This document shows, one piece after another, positions 61,639 through 64,000 of a DNA stretch of 64,000 bases; the stretch's first letter is position 1, and every line of letters begins with the position of its first letter. The stretch covers positions 1 through 64,000 of the forward strand of contig NZ_LDTB01000011.1 in the NCBI RefSeq assembly GCF_001476895.1, in the 5' to 3' direction. The notes beneath the pieces are model-generated. The model saw only the letters and a list, made by a program, of their open reading frames with translations. It ran no database searches and was not told where the DNA came from. The DNA comes from Sphingomonas endophytica. GTDB lineage: Bacteria; Pseudomonadota; Alphaproteobacteria; Sphingomonadales; Sphingomonadaceae. A program made the position numbers and the translations under genes.

Positions 61639-64000
61639 TCATTCCTTGACCGCCGCCTTCTTTGCGGGAGCCTTCTTTGCGGGAGCCTTCTTGGCTGGCG
61701 CCTTTTTCGCCGCCGGTTTCTTCGCTGCGGTCTTTTTGGCCGGGGCCTTCTTCTTGGCCTTCGCCGGGGCCGCCATCGCGCGATCGTCGATCAGCTGCGC
61801 GGCTTCCTCCAGGGTCAACTGGTCGGGGGCGATCGTCTTGGGCAGCGTCGCATTGGTCGTGCCGTCGGTGACATAGGGACCATAGCGCCCCTCCATCAGC
61901 TTGATCTCCGCCTCGGTGCGCGGATGGGCGCCCAGTACCCTGAGCGGCGCGCGGGCGGCCCCACGCGGGGGACGTCCCCCGCCGGCCGCAGCCTCGGCCA
62001 GCTTGACGACCGCGGCGTTCATGCCGGTTTCGAACACGTCTGATGTCGACGACAGTCGCGCATATTTGCCGTCGTGCAACAGGTACGGCCCATAGCGTCC
62101 GATGCTGGCGGTGATGGGGAGACCCGTCTCCGGATGTTGCCCGATGGTACGCGGAAGGTGCAGCAGACGCAGCGCCATCTCCAGGTCGAGTTCGCCGATG
62201 TCCTTCGGGATCGACGCGCGCTTCGCCTCCTTGCCCTCGCCGAGCTGGATGTACGGGCCGAACCGCCCGCTCTTGCGCTCGACCGGCAGCCCGGTGTCGG
62301 GATCCTGCCCGAGCGTCTCCGGCCCGCTGTCCTCCGCCGCCGCATCGCCCCCTTGCGCGAAGCGACGCGTGAACTTGCAGTCGGGATAGTTGCTGCACGC
62401 GATGAACGCGCCGAACTTGCCGCCGCGCAGCGCCAGCTGGCCGGCATGGCACGCCGGGCACAGGCGCGGATCGCTGCCGTCCGCCTTCTCCGGGAACAGG
62501 AAGGGGGCGAGGAACTGGTCGAGCGCCGCCGTGACCTCGCTCGGCTTCTGCTCCATGACCTCGGCGGTGCGCGGCTTGAAATCGCGCCAGAAGGCCTCCA
62601 GCACCGCCTGCCATTGCGCGCGGCCGCCGGACACGTCGTCCAACTCCTCCTCCAGCCCGGCGGTATAGTCGAAGCCGACGTATTTCTCGAAGAAGCGTTC
62701 GAGGAACGCAGTCACCAGCCGCCCGCTCTCCTCGGCGAAGAAGCGGTTCTTCTCGACGCGCACATAGGCGCGGTCCTTGAGCGTCTTGATGATCGAGGCA
62801 TAGGTCGACGGGCGACCGATCCCCAGCTCCTCCATCCGCTTGACCAGCGACGCTTCGGAGAAGCGCGGCGGCGGCTGGGTGAAATGCTGTTCGGCGACGA
62901 CGTCCTTCTTCGCCGGGGCATCGCCCTCGCGCATCCGGGGCAGGCGCTTGGCATCCTCGTCCTGCGAGTCGTCCTGCCCTTCTTCGTAGAGCGCGAGATA
63001 GCCGGGAAAGAGCACGACCTGCCCGGTCGCGCGCAGCACGTTGCGCCCGGTGCCGTCGGCCAGCTCGACCGTCGTCCGCTCCATCCGCGCCGACGCCATC
63101 TGCGACGCCAGCGCACGCTTCCAGATCAGGTCGTAGAGGCGCGCATGGTCGCCACCGCCGACGCGATCCTTCGCGAAATCGGTCGGGCGGATCGCCTCGT
63201 GCGCTTCCTGCGCGTTCTTCGCCTTGGTCTGATACTGGCGCGGCTTGTCGGGGACATAGCCGCCGTCATAGCGATCGGCGATCGCGGCGCGCGCGGCGGA
63301 GATGGCGCTGCCGTCCATCTGCACGCCGTCGGTCCGCATATAGGTGATCGCGCCATCCTCGTAGAGCTGCTGCGCGATCCGCATCGTATGGTCGGCGGAG
63401 AAGCCGAGCTTGCGCGCCGCCTCCTGCTGGAGAGTCGAGGTGGTGAACGGCGGCGGCGGGTTGCGGGTCGCGGGCTTGGTCTCGACCGACTGGACCGAGA
63501 AATTGCCGCTCTCGACGTCGGCCTTCGCCTTCAGCGCGTCGCCCTCCGCCCCGATCGACAGGCGGTCGAGCTTCTTGCCCTGCCATTGCACCAACCGCGC
63601 GGAAAACGGCGTGCCGTCCTGCTCCATGGCGGCGGTGATCGACCAATATTCCTGCGAGCGGAACGCCTCGATCTCGCGCTCGCGATCGACGATCAGCCGC
63701 AGCGCGACCGACTGCACGCGCCCCGCCGACTTCGCGCCGGGCAGCTTGCGCCAGAGGACCGGCGAGAGCGTGAAGCCGACCAGATAGTCCAGCGCGCGTC
63801 GCGCCCGATAGGCGTCGATCAGGTCGGTATCGAGGTCGCGCGGCGCCTGCATCGCCTGCGTCACCGCCTGCTTCGTGATCGCGTTGAAGGTGACGCGCTG
63901 CACGTCCTTGGGCAGCGCCTTGCGCTTGGCCAGCACCTCCTGCACGTGCCACGAAATCGCCTCACCCTCGCGATCGGGGTCGGTGGCGAGGATCAGGCGG
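61639..64000 (-). CDS. topA: DNA topoisomerase I, C-terminal part (5' end outside window)
   Basis: The frame is open to the right edge and already contains the Toprim motif LATDPDREGEAISWH there. Further on it has PLGFSADHTMRIAQQLYEDG-type sequence and the active-site tyrosine in AITYMRTDG. Zinc-ribbon domains follow (FLFPEKADGSDPRLCPACHAGQLALRGGKFGAFIACSNYPDCKF) with several GRYGPYV-type repeats, and a lysine/alanine-rich tail. It relaxes negative supercoils. About 786 residues are visible; only the very N-terminus is missing. Confidence 0.96.
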   Translation of the reverse strand, partial: RLILATDPDREGEAISWHVQEVLAKRKALPKDVQRVTFNAITKQAVTQAMQAPRDLDTDLIDAYRARRALDYLVGFTLSPVLWRKLPGAKSAGRVQSVALRLIVDREREIEAFRSQEYWSITAAMEQDGTPFSARLVQWQGKKLDRLSIGAEGDALKAKADVESGNFSVQSVETKPATRNPPPPFTTSTLQQEAARKLGFSADHTMRIAQQLYEDGAITYMRTDGVQMDGSAISAARAAIADRYDGGYVPDKPRQYQTKAKNAQEAHEAIRPTDFAKDRVGGGDHARLYDLIWKRALASQMASARMERTTVELADGTGRNVLRATGQVVLFPGYLALYEEGQDDSQDEDAKRLPRMREGDAPAKKDVVAEQHFTQPPPRFSEASLVKRMEELGIGRPSTYASIIKTLKDRAYVRVEKNRFFAEESGRLVTAFLERFFEKYVGFDYTAGLEEELDDVSGGRAQWQAVLEAFWRDFKPRTAEVMEQKPSEVTAALDQFLAPFLFPEKADGSDPRLCPACHAGQLALRGGKFGAFIACSNYPDCKFTRRFAQGGDAAAEDSGPETLGQDPDTGLPVERKSGRFGPYIQLGEGKEAKRASIPKDIGELDLEMALRLLHLPRTIGQHPETGLPITASIGRYGPYLLHDGKYARLSSTSDVFETGMNAAVVKLAEAAAGGGRPPRGAARAPLRVLGAHPRTEAEIKLMEGRYGPYVTDGTTNATLPKTIAPDQLTLEEAAQLIDDRAMAAPAKAKKKAPAKKTAAKKPAAKKAPAKKAPAKKAPAKKAAVKE
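61651..61770. repeat. Tandem repeats encoding the TopA lysine-rich tail
   Basis: A 15-base unit (GCGGGAGCCTTCTTT and variants) is repeated, coding for AKKAP units in the C-terminal tail of topoisomerase I. Two neighbouring units are nearly identical. Such tails bind DNA non-specifically, and the repeat may change in copy number. Confidence 0.8.

Overview
The window is high-GC, densely packed bacterial chromosome with many ATGA or GTGA start/stop overlaps. The gene set suggests an alphaproteobacterium of the Sphingomonas type: a DUF1134/EipA-like envelope protein, a TonB-dependent receptor in a xylan locus, CopA/CopB copper resistance, QueF, and many secreted hydrolases and quinoproteins. This placement is inferred from gene content only; no rRNA is present to confirm it.

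Layout. 1-3.6 kb: end of an OmpA-family protein with a clear terminator, ygfZ, a dihydroorotase and a DUF1134 protein. 3.75-12.36 kb: a tRNA-Ser(GCU) whose last 14 bases are repeated about 8.5 kb downstream. Between the repeats lies an integrated element with a P4-type tyrosine integrase, an excisionase-like HTH protein, a run of small overlapping genes, a Toprim primase-like protein, a RepA-like ATPase, an iteron-like repeat cluster and a few unrecognised genes. No capsid, tail or conjugation genes are visible, so it looks like a small replicating satellite-type island. 12.6-24.6 kb: an SDR enzyme and then an arabinoxylan-type utilisation locus (two esterases, LacI regulator, MFS transporter, GH43 enzyme, CE1-like esterase, TonB-dependent receptor). 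Matching LacI-type operators sit before the transporter and before the receptor.

24.7-42.8 kb: a large catabolic cluster for an unidentified compound. It holds a GntR/FCD regulator, a secreted amidohydrolase, two MFS transporters, an iron-type alcohol dehydrogenase, an aldehyde dehydrogenase, two quinoprotein/cytochrome c pairs, a CaiB-type CoA-transferase with an enoyl-CoA hydratase, an SMP-30 type lactonase, a small Tat-exported protein and two secreted cupin proteins. A 12-bp palindrome of form ATC-N-TATA-N-GAT recurs in four of its promoter regions, which makes the block look like one regulon. 42.8-45.7 kb: copAB. 45.8-50.7 kb: a type III-like restriction-modification operon. Its Res subunit appears to lack the catalytic lysine of its C-terminal nuclease motif, and a third gene carries an intact-looking D-x-D...E-x-K motif.

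50.8-64 kb: housekeeping and accessory genes: a small zinc-ribbon membrane protein, gluconokinase with a GntR regulator, a LuxR-type HTH protein, a decayed gene, an MscS channel, metC, sseA, queF, a GT4 glycosyltransferase with a large second domain paired with a GH130 enzyme, a small secreted protein, and the 3' part of topA running off the right edge.
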